Assembly (NCBI GenBank): GCA_003477405.1 | Contig: QUDE01000006.1 | Span: forward strand, 96,854 to 160,853 | Reading direction: 5' to 3' | Source: Ruminococcaceae bacterium AM07-15 | Lineage (GTDB): Bacteria; Bacillota; Clostridia; Oscillospirales; Butyricicoccaceae | Length of the DNA stretch: 64,000 bases | In this document: piece by piece, positions 27,753-35,868 of the stretch | Layout of the letters: every line of letters starts with the position of its first letter | Position numbering within the stretch: position 1 is the first letter of the stretch | The notes under the pieces: model-generated | What the model saw: the letters and a program-made list of their open reading frames with translations, nothing else | Databases searched by the model: none | What the model was told of the DNA's origin: nothing | Program-made: the position numbers and the translations under genes

Positions 27753-28499
27753 TTATTGCAGCGGCTCCACTTGATTGGTCTGCCGGTTCAGACGATAGAT
27801 GCCCATTCCATCCACACGCACCAGATAGGTACCCTCAATCTGGTGAGAGCCTACACCATCCAGTGTGTATACATTGATGCAGAAACAACCGATGTCGTCC
27901 ACCATAGCATATCCCTCCTGAGCATACACCTGGTAGGCCGCCATAGAATCCCCGGTCAGTCCCAACTGCTGAGGGGTCATACTCTCCAGCTGGCTCACCG
28001 CTTCATCCACCGTCAAATTGTTCTGAGCTCCATCCTGCACTGTGATCCCTTCCACCAAAGCGGGTGTCACTGTGCAGCTGTCTTTGCTCCATTCCACTTT
28101 CAGCTGGAGCATTCCCGTCTCATCCTGGGAATTTTTACCCAAAATCACACTGCCGCTTTCTTCGGTAAAGGTCGGCTCCTGCTGTTTCATCCCTTGCTCA
28201 TCCACCACAGCACAGTCATACTCTTCCATCATCTGGTTGACATATTCCTTGGCCGCTTCGCCTCCCGACGCCAGGCCGGTGTAGACATAACTTTCGGTTT
28301 CTGTTTCCGGGTCGGTTTCCACGGTGCACACGGTGCCTTCTTTTTCTTCCACCATGCCCAAGGCCGGCAGTTTTTCCTCGTCGCTGAAAGAATATTCTGC
28401 CGGAAGGCCCTCGTCTTTCTCCTCCCCAGAGCATCCAGGGAGCACGGTGCACAGCATCGCCATCCCCAGACAAACAGGCCATTTCTTCCATTTGTTCAT
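27753..28499 (-). CDS. putative lipoprotein, unknown function
   Basis: A 248-residue protein with a lipoprotein signal: basic MNKWKKW, a hydrophobic stretch, then VLPGC as lipobox with Cys23 and an acidic mature N-terminus (SGEEKDEG). No family is recognised in the remaining acidic, beta-rich sequence. It starts 15 bases after the FtsA-like gene's stop and ends at a terminator, so it is the last gene of the ftsE/FtsA-like operon. Confidence 0.75.
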   Translation of the reverse strand: MNKWKKWPVCLGMAMLCTVLPGCSGEEKDEGLPAEYSFSDEEKLPALGMVEEKEGTVCTVETDPETETESYVYTGLASGGEAAKEYVNQMMEEYDCAVVDEQGMKQQEPTFTEESGSVILGKNSQDETGMLQLKVEWSKDSCTVTPALVEGITVQDGAQNNLTVDEAVSQLESMTPQQLGLTGDSMAAYQVYAQEGYAMVDDIGCFCINVYTLDGVGSHQIEGTYLVRVDGMGIYRLNRQTNQVEPLQ

Positions 28500-28513
28500 G
28501 TTATTGCCTCATT

Positions 28514-30454
28514 TCATTCATCGCAGCGGATCTCTACTTGATCGTCCATCTGCAAAATCTGCTGGAAGGTGCCGTCTCTCCCATTGACCCGCAGGGTCAC
28601 CGGCCGATCCAGCTTTTCAAAATCAATTCCCGAGCGCTCCAGCAAATCCATCAAATAATAGGGATTCCCGTCGGCTTTTCCCGGCAGAAGGATGGATTGG
28701 CCATTGAAGGTCAGCCGCAAAGGCCGGGCCGCCGGCGCAACTGCCACCGGTGCGACAGGAACGGGAGGCGAAGGCTGAGACCTTGTTTCCACCGGTGAAG
28801 CAATATGCTCCATCGCCTGGGGCGCAGGCTGCTGAGAAGCCGGAGGATTGTTTTCCCCCTTCCCGGCCGTGCGCAAAGGGATTCCCTGGGGTGCCGGTTC
28901 ATCGGGGGCCAGAGGGCGTCCCTGGGCCAAAAGCTGCCGGGCTCCCACTCGCTCCATCACTTCCCGAACCAACACCACCCGGTCTTCTCCCGGCTGGGCC
29001 GGAATGAAATCAATCCGATCTCCTGCCTGGACCCGTGTGGAGGGACGCACTTCCTTGCCGTTGACTTTCAGCTGAGCGGGAATAGCAGGCTGGCCAGGGA
29101 AAACCACCCGGCGCCCATCCACTTCCAGCATCACGCTCTTTCCATTGCGCCCCAGAAGCTCCCGATAGGTATAGCCGTTCATCATCAGAATTTCCAGCAC
29201 ACTCAGCTGGCCGCTCCGAAATAGTTTGGCCTGTTTGCCATTGAGGAATACCCGATAGCTGTCACCAATCAGACCCAATCCAGCGGAAATGGCGATCCCC
29301 AACGGAGTGGTATACTCCGGGTCCTCCATTTCGCTGCTGTCCCACTGGGCACTTCTCTTGAAATGGGCTCCGGCCAGCGCCACACGGCGGGAATCCATCC
29401 CCAGAGCCTCCGCCAACTTTTCCCGCAGGGTGGACAGCTTGCTGCCGCCTCCGGCCAAAAACAACGCCGACGGCGCTCCGCCGTTGAGCTTCTGAATTTT
29501 TTCCGCCACCTGGCTGGCCAGATTCTGGGCTGCACCATCGGCGGCGGCCATCACCTCTTCCGCCGAATAGGTCTGCTCCAATCCCAGCACATCGGTAAAA
29601 GTGATCTGGGACATTTCTCCCAGCTCCATTTTCATTCGTTCTGCGGTATCGTAGTCCACCAGATAGGCCCGCATCAGGGCCTCTGTGATTTCATCGCCGG
29701 CCACTGTGGCCATGGTATAACCCACCACGGTGCCCTCCCGGCACACGGCAATATCCGAAGTACCGGCGCCAATGTCCACCAAAGCCAGATTCAGCAGCCG
29801 CAGATCCTGGGGGATGGCAGCATTGAGAGCGGCAATGGGTTCCAGCGTCAGGCTCATAGCCTCCAGACCGGCCTGCTCCAGCACAGCATACAGGCTGTCG
29901 ATTACTTCGCTGGGCAGGAAGGTGGCCACCACCCGGCTTTCCAGTTTTTGTCCCTTGTGTCCCAGGAGATTGGTCAAAGGATAATCATCCAACAAATACC
30001 GGATGGCGGTATAGCCCACCAAAAACAGCCGCCGCTGCCCTTCTTCCCCTTCGCCCTGCAAGGCCCGTTCCGCGTCGGACACCGCCGCCGCTTCCAGACG
30101 GGCCACCTGCTCCTGGGTGATGGTTTCCATGCCGGACAGCTCCAGTGTACCGGTACCCTCTTCGGTGCGCAGCGCCCGGCCGGCCGCCGCCACGCAAGCT
30201 CTTTGCAATTTTCTTCCCGCCGTCTTTTCCAGACGCCGGGTCACTTCCACCACAGCCCGGGCCGCCTGGCCGATGTCCTCGATCTGGCCATCCTGCATGG
30301 CCCTTTGCTGGTGGGGCTGCTTTTCCATGGCAAAAATATGGACCTTGCCCTCTTTCACCTTCCCCAGCATCCCAATGACGCTGCGGGTGCCGATGTCCAG
30401 GGCATAGATCAGATCCTCTTCCTGGGGGATCTCCATTTCTCGTTGCTGCTCCAT
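28514..30454 (-). CDS. FtsA-like ATPase with C-terminal beta-grasp-like extension
   Basis: A 646-residue protein. The N-terminal two thirds are actin-fold FtsA-like: phosphate-1 YALDIGTRSV, an SHS2-like insertion (RACVAAAGRALRT), phosphate-2 LVDIGAGTSDIA and adenosine motif LFLAGGGSKL. The C-terminal third holds a segment with LEVDGRRVVFPGQPAI and LKVNGKEVRPSTRVQAGD, a Pro-rich linker, and a final LRVNGRDGTFQQILQMDDQV segment, each resembling small beta-grasp folds. It is not a canonical FtsA (about 420 residues). The start at 30454 follows AAGGAG. It lies 40 bases after an FtsE-like gene, suggesting an envelope or division-related role. Confidence 0.75.
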   Translation of the reverse strand: MEQQREMEIPQEEDLIYALDIGTRSVIGMLGKVKEGKVHIFAMEKQPHQQRAMQDGQIEDIGQAARAVVEVTRRLEKTAGRKLQRACVAAAGRALRTEEGTGTLELSGMETITQEQVARLEAAAVSDAERALQGEGEEGQRRLFLVGYTAIRYLLDDYPLTNLLGHKGQKLESRVVATFLPSEVIDSLYAVLEQAGLEAMSLTLEPIAALNAAIPQDLRLLNLALVDIGAGTSDIAVCREGTVVGYTMATVAGDEITEALMRAYLVDYDTAERMKMELGEMSQITFTDVLGLEQTYSAEEVMAAADGAAQNLASQVAEKIQKLNGGAPSALFLAGGGSKLSTLREKLAEALGMDSRRVALAGAHFKRSAQWDSSEMEDPEYTTPLGIAISAGLGLIGDSYRVFLNGKQAKLFRSGQLSVLEILMMNGYTYRELLGRNGKSVMLEVDGRRVVFPGQPAIPAQLKVNGKEVRPSTRVQAGDRIDFIPAQPGEDRVVLVREVMERVGARQLLAQGRPLAPDEPAPQGIPLRTAGKGENNPPASQQPAPQAMEHIASPVETRSQPSPPVPVAPVAVAPAARPLRLTFNGQSILLPGKADGNPYYLMDLLERSGIDFEKLDRPVTLRVNGRDGTFQQILQMDDQVEIRCDE

Positions 30455-30494
30455 CGCCCGTTCTCCTTCCCAAACGCCTGCGGGGCGTTCCTGA

Positions 30495-31187
30495 TTATAT
30501 AATATCTCCATAGCGGCCTTTGGCCACATCCCCAAAGACTTTGCCGTCCACCAGGGTGATGACCCGTTTGCGCATCATATTGACAAACATCTTGGCATGG
30601 GTGGCCATGACAATGGTAGTGCCTCGCCGGTTCATCTCGTCCAACAAGTGGAACACATCCCAGATAGCATCTTCATCCAGATTGGCGGTAAGCTCATCCA
30701 GCAGCAGCACCGGCGGGCTGAGGATAATGGCCCGGGCCAGCTCCACCCGGCGGCACTCGCCCAAAGAAAGCTCCACCGGATACCGGTCTTCCACTCCATG
30801 AAGCCCTACCATGCCCAGGGCTTTTTGTACCATTCCTTCCCGGCGGCGACGGCCGATCATCACCACTGTCTCCAGATTTTCCCCGATGGTTTTCTGCCGC
30901 ATCAGCTGGGGGATCTGAGGAACATAACCAAACTGCCGGCGATAACGCTCCCGGCCCCAACGGCGAAAATGCGTGGTGTCGGTGTCATTGAGATAAATGG
31001 AACCATGGTCCGGCCGCAGCTGTCCATGGATCAACTGAAGCAGGGTGCTTTTCCCCGCACCGCTGCTGCCGGTGACAAAGACAAACTCCCCCTGGCGTAT
31101 TACCAGATTGATATCTTCCACCGCAGCAATCCTTCGATTTTCCTGCTTATAATATTTGCTGACCTCTTCCAAGCGTATTTCCGGCAT
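30495..31187 (-). CDS. ftsE: FtsE-like ABC transporter ATP-binding protein
   Basis: A 230-residue ABC ATPase whose N-terminus (IRLEEVSKYYKQENRRIAAV, GEFVFVTGSSGAGKSTLLQL) is FtsE-like. Walker A is GSSGAGKS, Walker B VLLLDELTANLD. The signature motif reads LSLGECRRVELARA instead of LSGGEQQR, so the ATPase is atypical. Normal ftsX does not follow; instead the FtsA-like gene does. The start overlaps no gene and an AGGAG site is present. Assignment to FtsE rather than another ABC ATPase is moderately certain. Confidence 0.7.
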   Translation of the reverse strand: MPEIRLEEVSKYYKQENRRIAAVEDINLVIRQGEFVFVTGSSGAGKSTLLQLIHGQLRPDHGSIYLNDTDTTHFRRWGRERYRRQFGYVPQIPQLMRQKTIGENLETVVMIGRRRREGMVQKALGMVGLHGVEDRYPVELSLGECRRVELARAIILSPPVLLLDELTANLDEDAIWDVFHLLDEMNRRGTTIVMATHAKMFVNMMRKRVITLVDGKVFGDVAKGRYGDII

Positions 31188-31200
31188 AAGGCGCTCCTTT

Positions 31201-31216
31201 TTTCTGTATACAGAAA
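31201..31216. promoter_or_regulatory. perfect 16-bp palindrome before ftsE-like gene
   Basis: TTTCTGTATACAGAAA is perfectly symmetric and lies 14 bases before the start codon, immediately before the AAAGGAG site and downstream of the promoter. It could be an operator or fold in the mRNA to hide the ribosome-binding site. Its CTGTATACAG core resembles the operator at 2944-2965. Confidence 0.45.
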
Positions 31217-31217
31217 G

Positions 31218-31246
31218 ATCTTATTGGGTTATCATCCCAATGTAAA
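31218..31246 (-). promoter_or_regulatory. promoter of the ftsE-like/FtsA-like/lipoprotein operon
   Basis: On the minus strand TTTACA (31246-31241) and TAAGAT (31223-31218) are 17 bases apart. The spacer itself contains a TTGGG/CCCAA inverted repeat. Confidence 0.5.
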
Positions 31247-31261
31247 TGAAAATCTTCTGCC

Positions 31262-31290
31262 TTGCGGCTTTGCTCTTCCCTTATTATAAT
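31262..31290 (+). promoter_or_regulatory. promoter of the C39-like peptidase gene
   Basis: TTGCGG at 31262-31267 and TATAAT at 31285-31290 with a 17-base spacer, 48 bases before the chosen start and back-to-back with the ftsE promoter. Confidence 0.6.
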
Positions 31291-31337
31291 ATCAGTATAA
31301 TCCCTTGGGATGGATTTTTCCAGTTGAGGTGTTGTAT

Positions 31338-32237
31338 TTGTCTCGCAAATCCTGTTTTCGCAAAAAAATAAACATCATAGGGCTTTTGCTTTTGGCGGTG
31401 CTCTGCATCGGCGGAGTGGAACTGCTGGTGTGCCGCTTTGCCTCGCCCCAGCTGTTTGACCGCATCACCCAGCCGGTGCTGTCTTTCGGCCGGCAGGTGC
31501 TGGACTCCGGAAAAGAGCTCATCGAAAAGATCCCGCCCATTCACCTTCCCTCCCTGAAAAAAGAGGAAGCTCCAGAGAAAACAACGCAAGAGGAGGCACC
31601 GGCCAGCCAGCTGGCCACCGATCCCACTCTCCAGACCACCCAGCAGGAGGAAGCCCCTGCCGTCACTCATTTCGCCCAGCGAAAAGGCCGGGAGATCCTC
31701 ACTGGCGGCAATGTGGACATGGTCTATTTCAACCAGGCGGAAGAGCCCTGGGCCTCCCAGCCCTACGGCTCGGACGACATCGGCGGCTATGGCTGCGGTC
31801 CTACCTCCATGGCCATGATCATCGCCACCCTCACCGATGAAACGATGACCCCCACCACGATGGCCCAATGGGCCGCACAGCATGGCCACTGGGCCAAGGG
31901 CAGCGGCTCCTATCATTCCCTCATTCAAAATGCGGGGGCTGCCTTTGGTCTCACCGTCTCGCCGCTGAAAAATCTGACAGCCGATTCTCTCACCCAGGCC
32001 CTGGCCTCCGGCCAGGTCTGCGTAGCTCTGATGCGAGAAGGCCATTTTACCTCTGGCGGTCATTTTATCGTGCTGCGCGGGGTGACGCTGGAGGGAAAAA
32101 TCCTGGTGGCCGACCCCAACAGCCGTCAACGAAGCCTGATCGCCTGGGACCCTCAGCTAATCATCGATGAGCTCTCCCATTCCCGCTCTTCCGGTGCGCC
32201 GCTATGGTGCATCTCCACTTTGCCCCAGCAGAACTGA
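31338..32237 (+). CDS. membrane-anchored C39-like (papain-fold) peptidase
   Basis: A 299-residue protein. A basic N-terminus and one membrane helix (INIIGLLLLAVLCIGGVELLV) are followed by an acidic linker and a C-terminal C39-like domain. Candidate catalytic residues are Cys in GGYGCGPTSMAM, His in SGGHFIVLRGV and Asp/Asn in VADPNS. It probably acts outside the cell on peptides or cell-wall crosslinks; the substrate is unknown. The frame opens at 31305, but GAGGTG (31326-31331) is six bases before a TTG at 31338, which also gives a clean signal-anchor start. Own promoter and terminator. Confidence 0.78.
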   Translation: MSRKSCFRKKINIIGLLLLAVLCIGGVELLVCRFASPQLFDRITQPVLSFGRQVLDSGKELIEKIPPIHLPSLKKEEAPEKTTQEEAPASQLATDPTLQTTQQEEAPAVTHFAQRKGREILTGGNVDMVYFNQAEEPWASQPYGSDDIGGYGCGPTSMAMIIATLTDETMTPTTMAQWAAQHGHWAKGSGSYHSLIQNAGAAFGLTVSPLKNLTADSLTQALASGQVCVALMREGHFTSGGHFIVLRGVTLEGKILVADPNSRQRSLIAWDPQLIIDELSHSRSSGAPLWCISTLPQQN

Positions 32238-32260
32238 TACCCGCCCTATGAGAAACAAGA

Positions 32261-32293
32261 ACAAATCCCCTGCCAAACGGGCAGGGGATTTTT
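32261..32293. terminator. terminator between C39-like peptidase and flagellar operon
   Basis: AAATCCCCTGCC (32263-32274) pairs with GGCAGGGGATTT (32280-32291) over a five-base loop, with a T5 tail; it can serve both converging genes. Confidence 0.88.
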
Positions 32294-32300
32294 CAGGCCG

Positions 32301-32702
32301 TCAGGGCTTGCCCGGCTGCTGGCGATAAAAGGAATGTTCACCGCCGATCCTCAAATTGAGCCGCCGGTCCACTTCCAGAATTCTATCCAGCAGCCGTTTG
32401 TTTTTTTGAACCAACTCTCCCAGGGCCTGAGCCTGGGGCGGCGGGGTCTGGCCTTGCAGGATACCCCGCAATATCTGCCGCTGTTCCGGGGGAAGCTGGA
32501 GACATTGCCGCTCCAGCATGGCCTTGCAGCTTTCCAGCCGGTCAATGGGTTCCTGACGCATTCCCAGAAACATCTGCACCGACACCTGATCCTGCCGCTG
32601 AAATGCATCGGCCAGTTCTCCGGTCAGTTCCATCACTTCGCTGAGGGCCGTATACATCTTCTGTTCCGCGCTCATGGCGACTTTCAGCACTTGCTCATCC
32701 AT
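32301..32702 (-). CDS. small helical protein of the fliD-fliS operon, FliT/FlgN-like chaperone candidate
   Basis: A 133-residue, strongly helical protein with heptad-like leucines (QKMYTALSEVMELTGELADAF, LVQKNKRLLDRILEVDRRLNLR). No confident family. Its place directly after fliD and fliS, where fliT-type export chaperones occur in other bacteria, and its size and helix content suggest a flagellar secretion chaperone. This is inference from position. The start is three bases after the fliS stop. Confidence 0.6.
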   Translation of the reverse strand: MDEQVLKVAMSAEQKMYTALSEVMELTGELADAFQRQDQVSVQMFLGMRQEPIDRLESCKAMLERQCLQLPPEQRQILRGILQGQTPPPQAQALGELVQKNKRLLDRILEVDRRLNLRIGGEHSFYRQQPGKP

Positions 32703-32705
32703 GGT

Positions 32706-33080
32706 CTAATGCTCCCCGGAAGTCTTTTCGGCCTGGCGGAAGCTGTCCCGCAGTTCGCTGACCATGCGGGTCACCCGCATCAGCTCTTCCTGGTTCCGGC
32801 CTGCTTTCACGCGGCTGAGTTCATAGCAAAAATATTCATACAAACGAGACAGATTCCCGCTGATGGGATAGCGGTGATCCAAGGTGTCGGACAGATAGTG
32901 GATGATCTCCACTGCCCGATCCACTGCTTTTTCAAAATTTTCGTAATTTTGCTTCCCCATCTCCAAATCAGCCTGCCGCAGCCGCTTGACCAGCTCGTCA
33001 TACAGCAAGAGCAGAAGCTCGCCTTGGGTCATGGTATTCAGCGATTCTTCCCGATACCGCTGATAGCCTCGCATATCCAT
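32706..33080 (-). CDS. fliS: flagellin export chaperone FliS
   Basis: A 124-residue helical protein with the FliS pattern: MRGYQRYREESLNTMTQGELLLLLYDELVKRLRQA, then EIIHYLSDTLD and ISGNLSRLYEYFCYELSRV. It binds the C-terminus of newly made flagellin to prevent premature polymerisation. The frame is open from a TTG at 33113 inside fliD, but an AAAGGA site supports the ATG at 33080. Flagellin itself is not in the window. Confidence 0.92.
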   Translation of the reverse strand: MDMRGYQRYREESLNTMTQGELLLLLYDELVKRLRQADLEMGKQNYENFEKAVDRAVEIIHYLSDTLDHRYPISGNLSRLYEYFCYELSRVKAGRNQEELMRVTRMVSELRDSFRQAEKTSGEH

Positions 33081-33109
33081 ATATTCGCTGTCCTTTCTCC
33101 TTTTCAGGA

Positions 33110-35632
33110 TCAATAGCTGCCGCCCGTCAAACCGGCCAACGCAGAGCTCTGGGAGTTCATCTGGTTGATCAGCATTTCGAGCTGTGTAAATTTATTGGTA
33201 TAATAATCCACTTTGTCGGACATTTTGCTCTGCCAGGTGGAAATCTGCTTATCCAGCTCTTTCATCTGATCCAGGATGGTGTTATCCAATGCGGCGGTGG
33301 GGGCATACTTGGAACCGGCCTTCTCAATGAGGATGCCCTTGACTGCGCCGGTGGTAGCTGCATAACGGTCGGTCACTTCCTGGATCTTGGTCATCAGGCC
33401 ATCGGTGGCTGCTCCATTTTCCTTGCTCTTGTTGAAGGCATTGGCCACGCCATCCAGATCGGTCTCCAGAGCCTCCCGCAAAGCTTTTTCATCCAGGCTG
33501 ATGGTGGTCAGGCCGTCCTCATAGCTGGTGTTGATGCCGATGGAACGGAGATAGGCACCGTCAGCGCCGCTGGATACCACAGCATCCCGGAGAGCACTAT
33601 ACAGAGAAGACAGATCCCGGTCCATAAACAAAATACCGGTCTTTGCCTTTTCTTCATAGGCCTCGATTTCGCTTTCGGTCATGCCCTCTTCGTCTTCCGA
33701 AGTCAACGGATCATATTTGGAGCCGTCGGTCTTCTGCAAAGGCATATCGGAATAGGCCTTTTTGATCTCGGTGACCATGGCGTTGTAATCATCCACCATG
33801 GATTTGATGGCATTGAACACCGTGTCGGTGTCGGTCTTGGTGGTGAAACTCACCGACTCTCCGGCTTCCTCAAAGGTGCCTTCAAAGGTGACGGTCATAC
33901 CGTCCAGGTCCACCGTATTGCTGCTGCGGGTATATTCCATCGGCTTCCCATTGACCGTGGCGGTAAAGATGGCATCGGTGCCTGCTGTATATGTCTCTTT
34001 ATCACTCGTATCCACCTTGCCGAAAAGAGCCTGGCCCAGCCCCTCGCCGATGTCGATCTTTTCCGCAGAACCAGTGGATTTGGCCGTGAACACAAACTCA
34101 TTGGTCAGCTTGGAATAGCTCACCGACACACCGGCCTCACTGTTGGCGTTGATGTCATTGGTGATGGTCTCCAAGGCGGTATCCTGGGTGTAAGTGCCGA
34201 TCTTGACCCCGTTGACGGTCATATCGAACTCATACAGCCGCTCGCCGTCTTTGTTGACCCGGTATCCCTCTTCGTCCAGCAGATTGCCGTCTTTGTCATA
34301 GATTTTTCCGTCTTCTACTACCCAGTCTTCCTTCTCCACCTGGATGGCCTTGCCCTCCAAGGTGATGCCGCCGATGGTCAAAGTGCCTTTTGCTGCATCA
34401 AAAGTGCCCAGCTGGCTGAGCTTTTTGGATACATCCACATAGGAGGTCAAGGAAGTATTGCCCTCTCCGAACAGGATCTCTCCAGCGGCAGAATCTTCGG
34501 CGCGGATGGCAAAGGTGTCGCTTTGGGAAACCTTACCTTCGCTGTCCAAAGTCTGGAATGAAATAGCGCCTCCGTTCATCCCCACCTGGACGCGATTCTC
34601 GCCAAAGGCCTTATCCAGCCCTTCCTGCACGGTACGCTTTACGGCATCGCTCCATCCTTCACCGTCTTTGCGCACCACATCTCCCAAAGTGATCTTTTTG
34701 GTCTGGCCGTTGAGGGTGACGGAGAAGGTTTTACCGCTGAGGTATTCGGCCTTGATCTGGCTCTTATCCACCACCTGCTTGTCTCTGTCCATCTGGAAGG
34801 TGGAGCTTTCATCTTTAACGGCAGAATCCAGGTCGGTAACCATGTCAGCAAATTTGCCATAAGCCCCGCCAATGGTAACGCTGTCACCATTGGTGGCCTT
34901 GTTTTTCAATTCAACGGTGCCCTTGGCGCCCACATTGATCTCGATCAATTTATCCGCACTGACAATATCCCCATTGTCATCTTTCAAAGTCTGCTCGGAG
35001 AGTTTTTTGTTGAGAGCTTCCTGGAATTTATTCACATCCAGTGTACCCACTGTACCCTTTTGAGGATCTGTAATGGAAAAATCCTCATTGGTGTCAAATG
35101 TCAGCTCGATGGACTGGTTTGCACCATAGTTGATGGTAAAAGAACCACTCATCTGACTGACCACCACCGGCTTGCTCCGGTCCACGGCGGACCCCACAGC
35201 GCCGGCTTTCAATGTGGTAGAGCTATACCGGGCAGAGGAAGCCAGACTTTTCACACTATTGATGGTGATCTGGCTGCTGCTTTTGCCAGTGGCCGTGATC
35301 AGATCGGCATATTTGCCACCAGTTGTGGTAATAACGGCGTTTTTGAAAAACGACTGGCTGTTCAGGTTGGTGGTAGAGCTGTAAGAGCTGTATTTTCTGG
35401 AAAACTCGACCAGTTTATCCGAAATGCTCTGATAGGCATTCTGCTGCCACTGGAGCTTGGTTTTGCTCTGCTGCAAGCTGATGATCTTCTGCTGGTAGCT
35501 TTGCACCATACCTTCGATCATGGATTCGGTATCCATGCCGCTGGCCAGGCCGGAAATGATGTTGGTGTTGCGGCTTCCATAGATGCTGCTTGTGGAGGAA
35601 GAGCCGCCCATAATGCTAGAAATCGATGCCAT
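33110..35632 (-). CDS. fliD: flagellar filament cap protein FliD, unusually long
   Basis: An 840-residue filament cap protein. The N-terminal domain contains IISGLASGMDTESMIEGMVQSYQQKIISLQQSKTKLQWQQNAYQSI, the standard FliD start, and the C-terminus contains SDKVDYYTNKFTQLEMLINQMNSQSSALAG. Typical FliD proteins are 450-650 residues; here the middle surface domains are enlarged. AAAGGAG lies upstream of the ATG at 35632. It heads fliD-fliS-32301 and is preceded by a SigD-type promoter. Confidence 0.95.
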   Translation of the reverse strand: MASISSIMGGSSSTSSIYGSRNTNIISGLASGMDTESMIEGMVQSYQQKIISLQQSKTKLQWQQNAYQSISDKLVEFSRKYSSYSSTTNLNSQSFFKNAVITTTGGKYADLITATGKSSSQITINSVKSLASSARYSSTTLKAGAVGSAVDRSKPVVVSQMSGSFTINYGANQSIELTFDTNEDFSITDPQKGTVGTLDVNKFQEALNKKLSEQTLKDDNGDIVSADKLIEINVGAKGTVELKNKATNGDSVTIGGAYGKFADMVTDLDSAVKDESSTFQMDRDKQVVDKSQIKAEYLSGKTFSVTLNGQTKKITLGDVVRKDGEGWSDAVKRTVQEGLDKAFGENRVQVGMNGGAISFQTLDSEGKVSQSDTFAIRAEDSAAGEILFGEGNTSLTSYVDVSKKLSQLGTFDAAKGTLTIGGITLEGKAIQVEKEDWVVEDGKIYDKDGNLLDEEGYRVNKDGERLYEFDMTVNGVKIGTYTQDTALETITNDINANSEAGVSVSYSKLTNEFVFTAKSTGSAEKIDIGEGLGQALFGKVDTSDKETYTAGTDAIFTATVNGKPMEYTRSSNTVDLDGMTVTFEGTFEEAGESVSFTTKTDTDTVFNAIKSMVDDYNAMVTEIKKAYSDMPLQKTDGSKYDPLTSEDEEGMTESEIEAYEEKAKTGILFMDRDLSSLYSALRDAVVSSGADGAYLRSIGINTSYEDGLTTISLDEKALREALETDLDGVANAFNKSKENGAATDGLMTKIQEVTDRYAATTGAVKGILIEKAGSKYAPTAALDNTILDQMKELDKQISTWQSKMSDKVDYYTNKFTQLEMLINQMNSQSSALAGLTGGSY

Positions 35633-35694
35633 TGTATTCCACTCCTTTACATGGCCGCCGGAAGATGAATGATTCTCCCCATACCGGCGTCTGA

Positions 35695-35723
35695 TTGACA
35701 AATGAACGGTGATTCAGTAAAAT
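35695..35723 (+). promoter_or_regulatory. consensus promoter for parA-comFB
   Basis: TTGACA at 35695-35700 and TAAAAT at 35718-35723, 17-base spacer; the best -35 in the window. The start codon is 145 bases downstream. Confidence 0.65.
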
Positions 35724-35765
35724 AAATGTGGAAAAACCACAAAAGTTTATTCTTTTTCACTTGAT

Positions 35766-35792
35766 ATATCGTCCTATTCCGGCGAAAAATTA
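35766..35792 (-). promoter_or_regulatory. SigD (sigma-28) promoter of fliD operon
   Basis: On the minus strand TAAT, 15 bases, then GACGATAT: this matches the Firmicutes SigD pattern TAAA-N15-GCCGATAT at 10 of 12 positions. It points at fliD with a leader of about 130 bases. The SigD/FliA gene itself is at 42552-43370. Confidence 0.65.
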
Positions 35793-35794
35793 AG

Positions 35795-35841
35795 GGCCCG
35801 CAGGGTATTTTCTTTTGGCGCGGGCCAATTTTTTATTGGCC
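35795..35841 (+). promoter_or_regulatory. overlapping alternative hairpins in the parA leader
   Basis: GGCCCGC (35796-35802) can pair with GCGGGCC near 35820-35826, followed by A/T-rich sequence; alternatively GGCCAAT (35823-35829) pairs with ATTGGCC just after a T-run. The two pairings share GGCC and are mutually exclusive, as in attenuators. Confidence 0.35.
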
Positions 35842-35868
35842 GAAGGATGCGAAGGGAGCGAAAGGGCT

